Of a stretch of DNA of 64,000 nt, positions 23,541 through 33,888 are shown one piece after another (position 1 is the first letter of the stretch; each line of letters starts with the position of its first letter). The position numbers were made by a program, and so were the translations under genes. This stretch comes from Xestospongia bergquistia (taxonomy: Eukaryota > Porifera > Demospongiae > Haplosclerida > Petrosiidae), in NCBI GenBank assembly GCA_963965975.1, contig OZ014421.1, positions 5,445,001-5,509,000 of the forward strand. The letters run 5' to 3'. The notes under the pieces are model-generated. The model was not told where the DNA came from. It saw only the letters and a program-made list of their open reading frames with translations, and did no database searches.

Positions 23541-24629
23541 CTAAAATAACCAAACTTCATTTCTAGAAGTATCGCACACAAACACATCGCCTGTTTCATC
23601 TACAGCTATACCACGTGGTCGCTTTAATTTTTCTCCTCCAGGTGTTTGAGAACAAAAAGTACTAATGAATTTACCAGAGCTTGAATCAAACATGGCAACT
23701 TCAGGAGCAAAACTATAGCTCACATAGACAATATTGTTGGTATCATTGACAGCTACTTTAATTGGATACAATAACCTATCATGTTTAAATTCAGCTACAC
23801 ATCTGCCATAACAACTCATCTTTTGTACGCGATTGTTGTCTCGATCACAGACATATATCATCCCTTCTTTGTCAATTGCCATTCCTAAAGGGTATTCAAA
23901 TTTGCCAAGAGAAGAACCTCTTTGTCCAAATTTATGAGACAAATAGAATTCTGGTGTCAAAACTTGAATCTGATGGTTGAAGGAATCGCTAACATAAATA
24001 CGACCACCTGCATCTAAACATGCATCATATGGTAAATTGAACTGAATATCGCCATCTTTTTCTGTTCCAACTGCAATAAGAGGTAATCCTGTTATTGAAA
24101 ACAGTTGTATGCGATTGTTTTTGCTGTCCACTACAATAATTTTGTTTTCTTTAGTAACTGCTATACCAGTAGGCTCATGTAACTCACCAATTGATTCACC
24201 ATGGAGTTCACTGTTCCTAGTAGGTACACCAGACAGACGATTGTAAATGATACTCTCCTTTGTTAGTTGACGCCTTCCAAATGTCTTCATTATGAAACTC
24301 TCTTTTGTGACCAATGATACTGAGTTACCTCGCCATTCGGATACTGCTAAAAGACCATTCTTGGTGATGGCTATAGCTGATGGACCATCCAAGCCTTTGA
24401 TCCTTTTGTTTGATAATACTCTAGGAGTTGTTGATGATGCTACATCACTCTGCAATGATTTCATATGAAGGTCCTTTGGACTCAATTCATCATCACGAAT
24501 TGAATCATAACTATTGCTAAGTGCCTTTACTTTAATACCAAGAAAAGCATCAACATAATCTCGACTAGTTCTGATGGGTACTTCAAAGTCATCACTAGCA
24601 ACACATCCTCTGCTGCTTCTCTTGGCCAT
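23541..24629 (-). CDS. NHL-repeat beta-propeller protein
   Basis: Single-exon frame of 362 residues from ATG 24,629 (MAKRSSRGC). Six NHL-type repeats fill residues about 100-362. Each has the pattern P.gIAv...g.i.V.D..nnrIq.f, for example EPTGIAVTKENKIIVVDS, YPLGMAIDKEGMIYVCD and RPRGIAVDETGDVFVCD. No RING or B-box lies upstream, so this is an NHL-only protein rather than a TRIM-NHL, probably a protein or RNA interaction scaffold. The frame stays open to 24,800, but that extension is low-quality sequence, and the upstream GCAG near 24,650 could be a splice acceptor. It sits about 213 bp downstream of TMEM203 on the same strand. Confidence 0.82.
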   Translation of the reverse strand: MAKRSSRGCVASDDFEVPIRTSRDYVDAFLGIKVKALSNSYDSIRDDELSPKDLHMKSLQSDVASSTTPRVLSNKRIKGLDGPSAIAITKNGLLAVSEWRGNSVSLVTKESFIMKTFGRRQLTKESIIYNRLSGVPTRNSELHGESIGELHEPTGIAVTKENKIIVVDSKNNRIQLFSITGLPLIAVGTEKDGDIQFNLPYDACLDAGGRIYVSDSFNHQIQVLTPEFYLSHKFGQRGSSLGKFEYPLGMAIDKEGMIYVCDRDNNRVQKMSCYGRCVAEFKHDRLLYPIKVAVNDTNNIVYVSYSFAPEVAMFDSSSGKFISTFCSQTPGGEKLKRPRGIAVDETGDVFVCDTSRNEVWLF

Positions 24630-24842
24630 ATCCTTGCTCTTGAGCCCCACCCTGCAGTTTGCATTCAAGTAAAAATATTCATTGAAATTTGAATACGTTA
24701 AATTATATTCAAACTGGCATAACTCCACAGTGCATGATCTATACTTTATACGTATATTAATATTACAATATAATATTATCATTATTGATATTACAAACAC
24801 AAATAAACAGATGATGATAAGTATACTTTAAAATGAAATGTT

Positions 24843-25280
24843 TTATTCCTGATCACTTTTGACAGATCTAGTAACAGGAACTAAACGAAACACAAGAAAA
24901 CAAAAAATCAACAAGTATGGTAGAATTAAATATTCTTCCTGAGAAGAACCATCTAATACATTAGCTGTCTCTATCTCTGCATACACCAGCAATGTAATTC
25001 GGATTAATAACATCACAAAGTGAAATATAGAGAAAAAAATGTTCTGATTCTCCCTTACTACAAAGTTAATGATTCTGGTGTATTGAATGGCGTTGTAATA
25101 GGCGTCTAGAGCTAATGCTGTGTACAGAGGGATGAACACGACATGCCATGTTCCCGTCAGAACTTGTTCCACTCGTAAAGTCAATAACAACACGAAAAAG
25201 AGCAGACCCACACTGTGTAAGAATGCTTCAAATGGGCCCACACCGAGCCAAACCACCATCTCTCTCATAGATAGCAACAT
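24843..25280 (-). CDS. Transmembrane protein 203 (TMEM203)
   Basis: Intronless, 145 residues, close to the usual length of about 136. The start MLLSMREMVVWLGVGPFE matches the TMEM203 N-terminus, and four hydrophobic segments follow (about 20-38, 45-62, 78-98, 115-132). In vertebrates TMEM203 is an ER/lysosomal membrane protein linked to calcium handling and STING signalling. That role is known from the family, not shown here. An AATAAA overlaps the stop codon, which implies a very short 3' UTR. The ATG lies only 73 bp below the POP7 stop. Confidence 0.92.
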   Translation of the reverse strand: MLLSMREMVVWLGVGPFEAFLHSVGLLFFVLLLTLRVEQVLTGTWHVVFIPLYTALALDAYYNAIQYTRIINFVVRENQNIFFSIFHFVMLLIRITLLVYAEIETANVLDGSSQEEYLILPYLLIFCFLVFRLVPVTRSVKSDQE

Positions 25281-25353
25281 AATGGGCCCCTGCTGAATTC
25301 AACAAGTTTACCGCACCCACCATTGCCACGCCCACAAAAATTTGGAAATTATA

Positions 25354-26776
25354 TTATGCGTGTATCTTCCATGTTTTAATACATAATAAAGAAACATTTC
25401 TTCCTCTTGTTTCTGGTTCTGGCAATGTAATCTACATAATTATAATATAATAATAATTACAATAATACATATTGTCAAGTATTATAAAGCATAACAACTA
25501 ATGGCCAGGCTGTATTATAGATACAATGGTATATAATAAATAAACCATCCCTCACTAAAACATTATTAAACTTTCAGTTTCAGAATACCAAACAAAACTA
25601 AATTAGAATATATTGAAATGTCATTAAGACTGCAAAACGAATACAACTAACCTCTAAAAAGTCTAACTGATCAATATCTACTGAAGAGGTAGAGATTGAA
25701 GTCTACAACAAATAACTTTAAAGTACTGTAACAATCTTTTTACAAATACCTCAATTTTGGAGCCTAATTTCTCACGCAATTGAAGTGCTAAATTAATTGC
25801 TCTGTTAATAGCAGAGCCCACACCATAGATATGGACCTCAAGACCACTGTAACAAAATGAAAAAGGGTTACTCCTATTGTTGTAGGTTACTTTTTGCTGT
25901 ATGTTAAATACATTGATATTAATACTATAACTGGTCTACAATGTCAGTCATGTTATATTTACCCTTCATCTAATAATCTTTCACATGTTGTTAATTGCTG
26001 TGTGAAATCACTGGAGCTAGTAACATATATATCATTAAGTCGTTGAGGTAATTTGATAGATCGACCGGCTCTACTTTGTTGACGGGATTCTACAACATGT
26101 AAACATAAATACATGACATCATGACATGAATTGTGATTATTAATGATCTATTTAAATGAAATACAATTGAGATAAGTTGACTATTTAATAATACAATATA
26201 TTCTTGTAAATGATAGGAAGTCATCCTTTGCTACACGTAGTTATGATCTCATGTTGCTTGACATTTCTGGGAAGGGAAACACGTCTAGAGACTCTGTTAA
26301 TAAAGCTGTCTTGTGAAATGGGTATGACTGAGAGCAAAGACAGTACGTAGATTTTCAAATGTCACACATGTATGACAACTAGTATGTCTGTTTGGTTTTT
26401 ATGAAAGCTACTTGTATTGATATTCTCATGTCTTCTATTGCCATTTCAAGAATGCAAGATGACATTATTGCAATCATGACAATAAGCACTTTGATTGGCC
26501 TGCACAGATTCATGCTGGAGCAATTTTTATAGGAACAGAATCTCCTGATGCTTCCCTCCCAAGAATAATTGGGAGACATTAGACTATACTATAGTTAATG
26601 TTTCAGGTTTAGGAGGTGAGGATCAGGAAGTCCATGCTTTGTGAACATTGTGCTGATATTTGTATTGAGCAAAAGAAACATTATTCAATAAATCCATCCA
26701 AATTTAACTAAGTTCTAATTTTACTTGTTCTGTTCGGTTGTTGTCTTCGTTTTACACCATCTGCCCTGGAAGACAT
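25354..26776 (-). CDS. Ribonuclease P/MRP protein subunit POP7 (Rpp20)
   Basis: Five exons (26,725-26,776; 25,963-26,089; 25,750-25,846; 25,652-25,702; 25,354-25,431) join to 134 residues. The Alba-like core is clear: LPQRLNDIYVTSSSDF, then CERLLDEG, then EVHIYGVGSAINRAINLALQ, the family signature. The C-terminus (PETRGRNVSLLCIK) aligns with the PLTRIRNNSAIHI strand of other POP7 proteins. In RNase P and MRP, Rpp20 pairs with Rpp25 on the RNA in the nucleolus. Exon 1 (MSSRADGVKRR) was chosen because it has a good donor and the right phase. Confidence 0.9.
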
Positions 26777-26994
26777 CTGCTCAATAAATAAGGGGTGGGG
26801 CTTAGCCCCTCCTACAATCAATTAAGTTAAGTACTAAAATTAATAATTGTTTATTAAGAATTTAGTAATTTTGTGAAAAACACAAAACCAACAATACTTC
26901 ATAATTATAATTATATCAATTATTTTAGAATAATGCAAGGATAAATAATAATAAGAACAATAATAATAATTACTGCATGAAAAGGAGTCCACTC

Positions 26995-27585
26995 CTACTG
27001 AGTCTGACATTGTACTGTTCGAGCACCTCCCATATGGCCATCACTCTCATCCTAATAAACAAAGAGAGAGTATAATATTAACAAGTTGGCAATATAAGCA
27101 TTTAACAATCAGCTGTTTTTATTCAAATAATCAAGAGTTGTGATATAATGTACTGTATTATTGTCTAATGTTTTATTGTATTAGACACTTGAACTATTAC
27201 TCACTGAATATCTTCTTTTCTGTCTTTCTGCCTCTGGATCAATGTCCTCAAGATGTGCCTATTGTATATAATGATATAATCAAATTACAAGTGATATGGA
27301 TTACAAAATGTAACATATTTTGTGTACTATATGTAAGATTTATTTCACATTTTTAATTTAGGTAATCTGTGATTTTCTGTTCAGAGAAAAGATTAAAAAA
27401 TTGCAAAAATTGTACAGTAAGACATTTAGATATGAAGTGATACTGACTTGTTCACAATCATCTGGTATAATTACATCATCTTGTTCAGGAAGTAGTTTCT
27501 TCAGAGTTTCAAAATCATTTCTTGATGACAAAAAGTTATTCGGAGGAAAGACGACCTGGAGAGAGATAACAGAGATATATTCATT

Positions 27586-27628
<43 letters not shown>

Positions 27629-30600
27629 AAATATTATAACATAAGCTTACATTAAATTTTATGACAAGTCGTCCTTTATCAAATGGGTTCCTATATTGAG
27701 GCATACCTTCATTGAGTATCACCTTTACATCACCTACAATTATCATACATAATTATGACTTCATACACAGAAGAGTAATACTGACCATGTTTGATGACTT
27801 CTCCAGGTAAAGTCTGAACTACAAGCTTTCTATCATCCAATGTTGTGATGATCTTCTTACAACCCGTCAGTGCTTCAGCTAAATTGACATCCTAGCAAAG
27901 AAGGGGGGAGGAAAGAAGAGTAATAAACCTGCACATGCATCTTACTAGTGTCATAAAGAGATCGGTGTCCTTCCGTTTAAAAAGATGATGCTCACTCTCT
28001 TCCAAGAATATAAGAACATCTCCAGTCTCATAACCAGGTTGCTAGAAGAGATAACAAGAATGTCAACAAATAATAAAGAAGATAGAAAGAAAGTGCACTG
28101 TGAAGTAATACATACCTGAGTTGATTCTCCTCTAAATGTGACTTTGTCTCCATCTTTCATACCTTTATCAACATGTACCTGATGACAGAATATATAATAA
28201 TAAACTAAATCTCTTTATCATTGCCCTTCGCTTTGTCCATCCATCTATCATCATGCATCCATCTATCTATCCATCCATCCATCCATTCATCTATCCATTT
28301 TATCCATCGCTAGCCACACCTCTAATATCTTCTTATCACTGACTACTTTATGTCCATAGCACTCTTTACATTTGTCCTTATCTATATAACAAATTATCCA
28401 GTTACATTATTAACACACACTATATAACAAATTATTCAGTTACATTATTAACGCACTATATATATCAAATTATTCAGTTACATTATTAACACACATTATA
28501 TAACAAATTATTCAGTTACATTATTAACGCACTATATATATCAAATTATTCAGTTACATTATTAACACACATTATATAACAAATTATTCAGTTACATTAT
28601 TAACGCACTATATATATCAAATTATCCAGTTACATTATTAACACACACTATATAATAAATTATTCAGTTACATTATTAACACACACTATATTATCCTACC
28701 ATTGATAATCTCCCCTTTTCCTCCACACACGTTACATGGCAACATTTGTCGTGCCACAAATCCAGGAGCAAGTTGTTGCATAGCAACCTATAGGAATTAA
28801 TAACAACTATATATTATGATTATATTTATTGTCTTACTCTAGTTCCTTGTCCATCACACACAGTACACGTTCTGACAGCACCCTTTATGTAATGATATAA
28901 TATTGTCAATTATTTGTCATTAGACATTTTAATTATTATTGTATTAATGTAGGAGCACACCTCTTTGCCTCCTTTTCCTTGGCAAGCAGAACAAATAACA
29001 TTTCTTTGGATAGCCAGTTTTCTTTTGCTTCCATTGTACATCTCATCAAGTGATACCTATGGAACAATGTCATGTGAGTGGAGAAACAGATTGATAAGTG
29101 AGAACTTGAAGGATAGGCAAATTAGATCAATAAATGATCAAACAATGGACAAAATCCTGTTTGTAGAATGATACATACTCTAAGTTGATACATCATGTCT
29201 TTAGTTCTCTTCTCTCGTGAGCGTTTATCTCTTCCCATACCAAACACAATATCAAATATATCCATTGCTAGAATCAAAAATGAGAGTCAATTTCACACAA
29301 ACTGTATTATATAAATTAAATTGAATTTGAATTACCTGAGTGTCCACCTCCGCCACCTTCTTTGAGAGCTTCTTCACCTCCTTTATCGTAAAGTTCTCTT
29401 GTCTTCTCATTAGATAATACTTCATATGCTTGAGCTATTGACTTGAACTAGAAAGATAAAAAACATTTTCATAATGAACATCAGTACTTACCACAGTGAC
29501 CTAGGATAGCTACCATTAATAAACTCTAGACTAGTGAACATCAGTACTTACCACAGTGACCTAGGATAGCTACCATTAGTAAGCTCTAGACTAGTGAACA
29601 TCAGTACTTACCACAGTGACCTAGGATAGCTACCATTAGTAAACTCTAGACTAGTGAACATCAGTACTTACCACAGTGACCTAGGATAGCTACCATTAGT
29701 GAACTCTAGACTAGTGAACATCAGTACTTACCACAGTGACCTAGGATAGCTCCATTAGTGAACTCTAGACTAGTGAACATCAGTACTTACCACAGTGACC
29801 TAGGATAGCTACCATTAGTGAACTCTAGACTAGTGAACATCAGTACTTACCACAGTGACCTAGGATAGCTCCATTAGTGAACTCTAGACTAGTGAACATC
29901 AGTACTTACCACAGTGACCTAGGATAGCTACCATTAGTGAACTCTAGACTAGTGAACATCAGTACTTACCACAGTGACCTAGGATAGCTACCATTAGTGA
30001 ACTCTAGACTAGTGAACATCAGTACTTACCACAGTGACCTAGGATAGCTCCATTAGTGAACTCTAGACTAGTGAACATCAGTACTTACCACAGTGACCTA
30101 GGATAGCTCCATTAGTGAACTTTAGACTAGTGAACATCAGTACTTACCACAGTGACCTAGGATAGCTACCATTAGTGAACTCTAGACTAGTGAACATCAG
30201 TACTTACCACAGTGACCTAGGGTAGCTACCATTAGTAAGCTCTAGACTAGTGAACATCAGTACTTACCACAGTGACCTAGGATAGCTACCATTAGTAAGC
30301 TCTAGACTAGTGAACATCAGTACTTACTACAGTGACCTAGGATAGCTACCATTAATAAGATAATTCCCAATTACCAATAAATTAAGCTTTATACTAGTTA
30401 TTTAAGTAACAAGGTGTCAATACAACAAAATTGTTGTTACCTTCTCTTCATTTTCTGATCCTGGATTTTTATCAGGATGATACTTAAGAGCCATCTTACG
30501 ATAAGCCTTCTTCAATTCTGCCTCAGTGGCATCAGGTTGAACACCCAATAAATCTGAGGAACGCAATATAAAAGACAAAATTCATCACTTTATTTTTAAT

Positions 30601-31077
30601 ATCAGCTATATCTTTTGTTTGTTTGAGGAAGTAAGTCATTTGTGGTCAGAATAGTACAAGTGCCATCAATTTTTAACCCTCACATTGAGTAGACTTCTAC
30701 TCTGATGTAATAGTAATGATATTATGTACATTTGTGTATAACTAATGTATCTATTATAAATTACAAAGATTTAGTCTAAGGAGAAATGTTATTAAAGTAG
30801 TCCTTTGACAAAACAAGGGTTTTCTATTATTATATAATCCTAATTGCATAGTTCTTAATGTAAAACGACACCTCTAACTATAAACGAATGAACTGTAAGT
30901 GACAATAAGAACAGTTACACTTTTTTGTGAAAATACTTATCAATAATATATTGTTACAGGAACCAACTCAATATGAATAATTTAATAGTCAATAATTCCT
31001 CCCCTCAGGTTAGTGAATAGAAGATTGTCCTCTTCAAACTTACCATAAAACTTGGTATCTTTCACTGTTTTGCTCAT
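26995..31077 (-). CDS. Type I Hsp40 co-chaperone (DnaJA family)
   Basis: About 15 small exons from ATG 31,077 ([11 protein letters not shown]) to TAG 26,995. The J domain is encoded at 31,044-31,077, 30,441-30,553 and 29,337-29,447, with the HPD motif in [11 protein letters not shown], followed by a Gly-rich stretch (EGGGGGHSG). Four zinc-binding repeats follow: [24 protein letters not shown] and CKECYGHK. The substrate-binding domain then includes [15 protein letters not shown] and [17 protein letters not shown]. The C-terminus is CQTQ, a farnesylation-type CaaX box as in animal DNAJA1/2/4. It stimulates Hsp70 ATPase in the cytosol (family knowledge). Two introns contain minisatellites. It shares a divergent promoter with SNAPIN. 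Confidence 0.93.
27588..27627. repeat. (CA)n microsatellite in a DnaJA intron
   Basis: About 19 CA dinucleotides within the intron between exons near 27,646 and 27,557. Confidence 0.95.
28378..28697. repeat. 40-bp tandem repeat in a DnaJA intron
   Basis: About eight copies of a unit containing TTACATTATTAACACAC followed by TATATAACAAATTATTCAG, with GCACTATATATATC variants alternating with ACACATTATATAAC. It lies between the exons encoding the third and fourth zinc repeats. Confidence 0.9.
29475..30357. repeat. 60-bp minisatellite, 15 copies, in DnaJA intron 2
   Basis: Fifteen nearly identical units of 59-60 bp begin with TGAACATCAGTACTTACCAC and continue with a block containing GACCTAGGATAGCT, then CCATTAGTGAACTCTAGACTAG. 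Variation is limited to AC presence in the ACCATT block and a few substitutions. In the sense of the gene (minus strand) every unit contains the splice-donor consensus GTAAGTA, except the last, which reads GTAGTAAGTA. Confidence 0.97.
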
Positions 31078-31190
31078 TTTCTTCGTAGAACTTTAGAAAG
31101 TGAAATAAAAAAGAGGAGAATCCACTGGAAGCTTCCACCACCTGGGTTTTAGATGACGTCATATAGTATTGGCTCCGCCCACTATTCATC
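31078..31190. promoter_or_regulatory. Divergent DnaJA/SNAPIN promoter with perfect CRE
   Basis: Only 113 bp separate the two start codons. A full palindromic cAMP-response/ATF site, TGACGTCA, lies at 31,154-31,161, about 77 bp from the DnaJA start and 30 bp from the SNAPIN start. A GCTCCGCCCAC GC/CACCC-type box follows at about 31,172-31,182. CREB/ATF control of both genes is an inference. Confidence 0.6.
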
Positions 31191-32220
31191 ATGGCTTCCA
31201 GTGTTGAGATTGAATCTCCTGTTACTGATACTCTTCCGACGGAGTCCCAACCTCCCGCAACTTCTGGTGAGGAAGAACAACGACAGGAGAATGTCTTGGC
31301 TGCGGGTATACTTGGTGCTCTTAAACCTGCTGTACAACAAATTGATGAAAAGGTTGAACAAGTCAGGTGAATGAAGGGGGAGGGGCTAGATATATACCAG
31401 ATGGTTCTAACGATGCTCCATTTTGTATTCTTATTTTATCAAGCTAATGTTTTAATAAATTTGTTATTTCTACATGTAGGAACAGCCAATCTGAATTGAG
31501 AGAACAGATTGATAAATTGGCCGAAGGTACAATCTATTTCAGAGTGTCTAGTATCACTAATATCGTTTGCTCATTGGTTGTTGATTTTGTTGCAGAGACA
31601 AAGCACTAATAGTTAAATCAATTACTCATTATGAATATATCATTATTAATTACAATATTTATCATTTTATAGAGCTACGACAGTTATCTGAGAAGCAAAA
31701 AGTTCCCATTGACTTAGATACTTATATTAAGAAATTAGCTATCTCTAGGAGAAGAATTCTATTAGTCAATGACATACTTCAGAATGTACAGGTACAAGAA
31801 AGTATAGATACTTCACAACTACATTGGATACTATCTTGTATAGCACTATACTTAGTAGACAAAGAGAAGGAGGGAAGTATGTGTAGTTGTTTATATAGTA
31901 ATTGGTAAACGACAAGAAGTTATAGATTAATGACTCTCTATAATTCCCAAGTGAATTATTAAAATGAAGTGACAACTGTTTGTGTTAAGTAAATAAGACA
32001 TGTCCCTTCATGTTGAGTGAAAGGAGTCGTGTTCAAATTATTAATTAATAGATTACTTCCTCATCTTAGAGATGTTAAGGATACTCATTTCCTCATTAAA
32101 CAATGCCATTAAATAACTGAGTTGTATTTCAATTTCCTATAGGAAAGGATGGAAAAGCTTCAACGTAATATCACTAAAGAAACAGTTCGGCAGAGAGCAG
32201 CCATTGAAGCTTGTCAATGA
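31191..32220 (+). CDS. SNARE-associated protein Snapin (BLOC-1 subunit)
   Basis: Four exons (31,191-31,366; 31,480-31,526; 31,673-31,791; 32,143-32,220) give 139 residues, against about 136 in mammals. Diagnostic segments are LKPAVQQIDEKVEQVR, SELREQIDKLAE, KVPIDLDTYIKKL and RRRILLVNDILQNVQERM, matching the coiled-coil of Snapin. The protein belongs to BLOC-1/BORC, which act on lysosome-related organelle biogenesis and lysosome positioning, and it binds SNAP-25-type SNAREs (family knowledge). Confidence 0.93.
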
Positions 32221-32555
32221 AAATATTTTAAGTTGATTGATACTATATATAGTGTGTGTGTGGTGTGTGTTTTATACTGTGTGAATTCAATGTTTCATCT
32301 ATTCACTAATAATGACATTAGACAAACAATTAAAATTTGTTGAGTTTTAAAAGAGCGATGCTTCAGACATCCATACTAATGATAGCTCCATATGGTAGTG
32401 TCATTAGCAACAAGTTTTTAAAGTTATCACACAAGTATACAAAGTGGGTTAATTTGAACTAGCTACAATAACAGATGGCTGGAAGTTTGCTTACAAGAGA
32501 GTCTGTCTACATTTTTCCTATTTAAATCATATGGTATAATGTCACTCCATTTATT
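32221..32555. other. Intergenic; no distinct feature
   Basis: AT-rich, with a GTGTGTGTGGTGTGTG run near 32,253. It probably contains the SNAPIN 3' UTR and the FEX promoter. No clear core element was seen. Confidence 0.5.
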
Positions 32556-33665
32556 ATGGCATTCAGTACAAGTAGTAGTGAGTCTTCTGTGACAATACAT
32601 CCTGTTGAACAACCACTCAAATATGGATCAGTGCCAGCTGAAAATCAAGATGATGATGGCTTGGAAAAACAGCAAGATACCCAGAGACCTAGAGCATATC
32701 AAACCCTTGAACATTTTATCACCATCATTGGACTTTATTTGGCCACATATGTTGGAGTTCTGTTACGTATCTATCTCTCTTATTTCTCCTTGTGGGATGG
32801 AGTGCAACATTTCCCTTCTATGTGGGCTCAGGTTTTGGGAACAACATTTATTGGTGCCCTAATAGCATATAAAGATAAGTTGCAAGAAAAACACAAGATC
32901 TTATACACATCATTGTCAACTGGGTTGTGTGGATCACTTACTACCTTCTCTTCTTGGAATGCTGAGGCTTCCAAAGTCCTCCTGCAGTTGAATGAAACGA
33001 CATTACAACCACTACATTCAGCACAGCATGCTTCTCGTGCCGTGGGTTTCTTCAGTGTTCTTTTGTTAGGAGTAGGTATGCCAGTAGCGGCTTTGTTGTT
33101 AGGTAAGAACAGTGCTGAATTATTGTCATTTTCAAATAATGGCAGCATGAAGTGTTGCTCTGTAATATATTGTTGTCTAAACAAGACCTGGTTATTGTTA
33201 CTTTTCTCCATAGCTGGCTATACATTTGTGACTTTGAATATAATTTTGATATGCCTTTTCACTAACAGCTACCAAATAATGTTTTCATTGATCTTTGGAG
33301 GTTTGGGTACATATATACGATGGCGTCTTAGTTTTCTTGATAAACATTCCGGCAAATTCAAATTTATTAAAGATTTTCCACTTGGTACCTTTTTAGCTAA
33401 TTCTGTAGGTTCCATGATATTAGCTGGTACTTTAGTGTCAATTGCTTACACTTCTATTGAAACTCCTGATAATGTTATAATGAGTGCTCTATTATTTGGG
33501 ATTGCTATTGGCTTTTGTGGTAGTTTGACAACAGTGTCAACATTTGTATCTCAGCTGTGTGCTCTACCTTTCAGATCTGCTATGATATACACAGTAGTGT
33601 CCTTAATTGTGGCTCAACTCATCTTTACTACTGTCTTAGGAACATATTCATGGACACAATATTGA
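32556..33665 (+). CDS. Two-domain fluoride export channel (FEX/CrcB family)
   Basis: Intronless, 369 residues. Two CrcB-like domains (about 50-180 and 210-365) each have about four membrane helices. The Phe-box/TM-break motif occurs twice, as GLCGSLTTFSSW and GFCGSLTTVSTF. The pore asparagine motif GTxxxN is intact in domain 2 (GTFLAN, N282) but reads GTTFIG in domain 1 (Asn replaced by G100). Family members lower cytosolic fluoride by passive export across the plasma membrane. Eukaryotic FEX proteins are fused dimers in which one pore is often degenerate. The N-terminal 45 residues are hydrophilic and probably cytosolic. Confidence 0.92.
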   Translation: MAFSTSSSESSVTIHPVEQPLKYGSVPAENQDDDGLEKQQDTQRPRAYQTLEHFITIIGLYLATYVGVLLRIYLSYFSLWDGVQHFPSMWAQVLGTTFIGALIAYKDKLQEKHKILYTSLSTGLCGSLTTFSSWNAEASKVLLQLNETTLQPLHSAQHASRAVGFFSVLLLGVGMPVAALLLGKNSAELLSFSNNGSMKCCSVIYCCLNKTWLLLLFSIAGYTFVTLNIILICLFTNSYQIMFSLIFGGLGTYIRWRLSFLDKHSGKFKFIKDFPLGTFLANSVGSMILAGTLVSIAYTSIETPDNVIMSALLFGIAIGFCGSLTTVSTFVSQLCALPFRSAMIYTVVSLIVAQLIFTTVLGTYSWTQY

Positions 33666-33888
33666 GCCATAAACTAGTACTGTTATTATTTATTATATTA
33701 ATTATAAATTTATTATAATAGTAAAAAATTTGCAAAATATAATCATATACAGTGTTTGACAATATTTGTTTCATTATATTTCTATTTGTGAAATTGTATT
33801 ATTGCATTATATATTTTAAACAATAACAATTGTTTCTATGTTGTTTAATAAGTAAACCAAACAAGTTTTACTAATTGATTGTAATTAA

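Noticed and set aside
24630..24800. 57-residue N-terminal extension of the NHL protein with a hydrophobic start
   Set aside because: AT-rich, intron-like composition; the MAKRSS start fits better and an acceptor-like GCAG lies between.
26379..26579. 66-codon minus-strand frame in POP7 intron 1
   Set aside because: Does not splice in phase to POP7 exons and shows no family resemblance; the exon at 26,725-26,776 explains the POP7 start.
29475..30357. Regular 60-bp repeats that could suggest a CRISPR array
   Set aside because: The whole unit is repeated with no unique spacers, it lies in an intron of an animal DnaJ gene, and the genome is eukaryotic.
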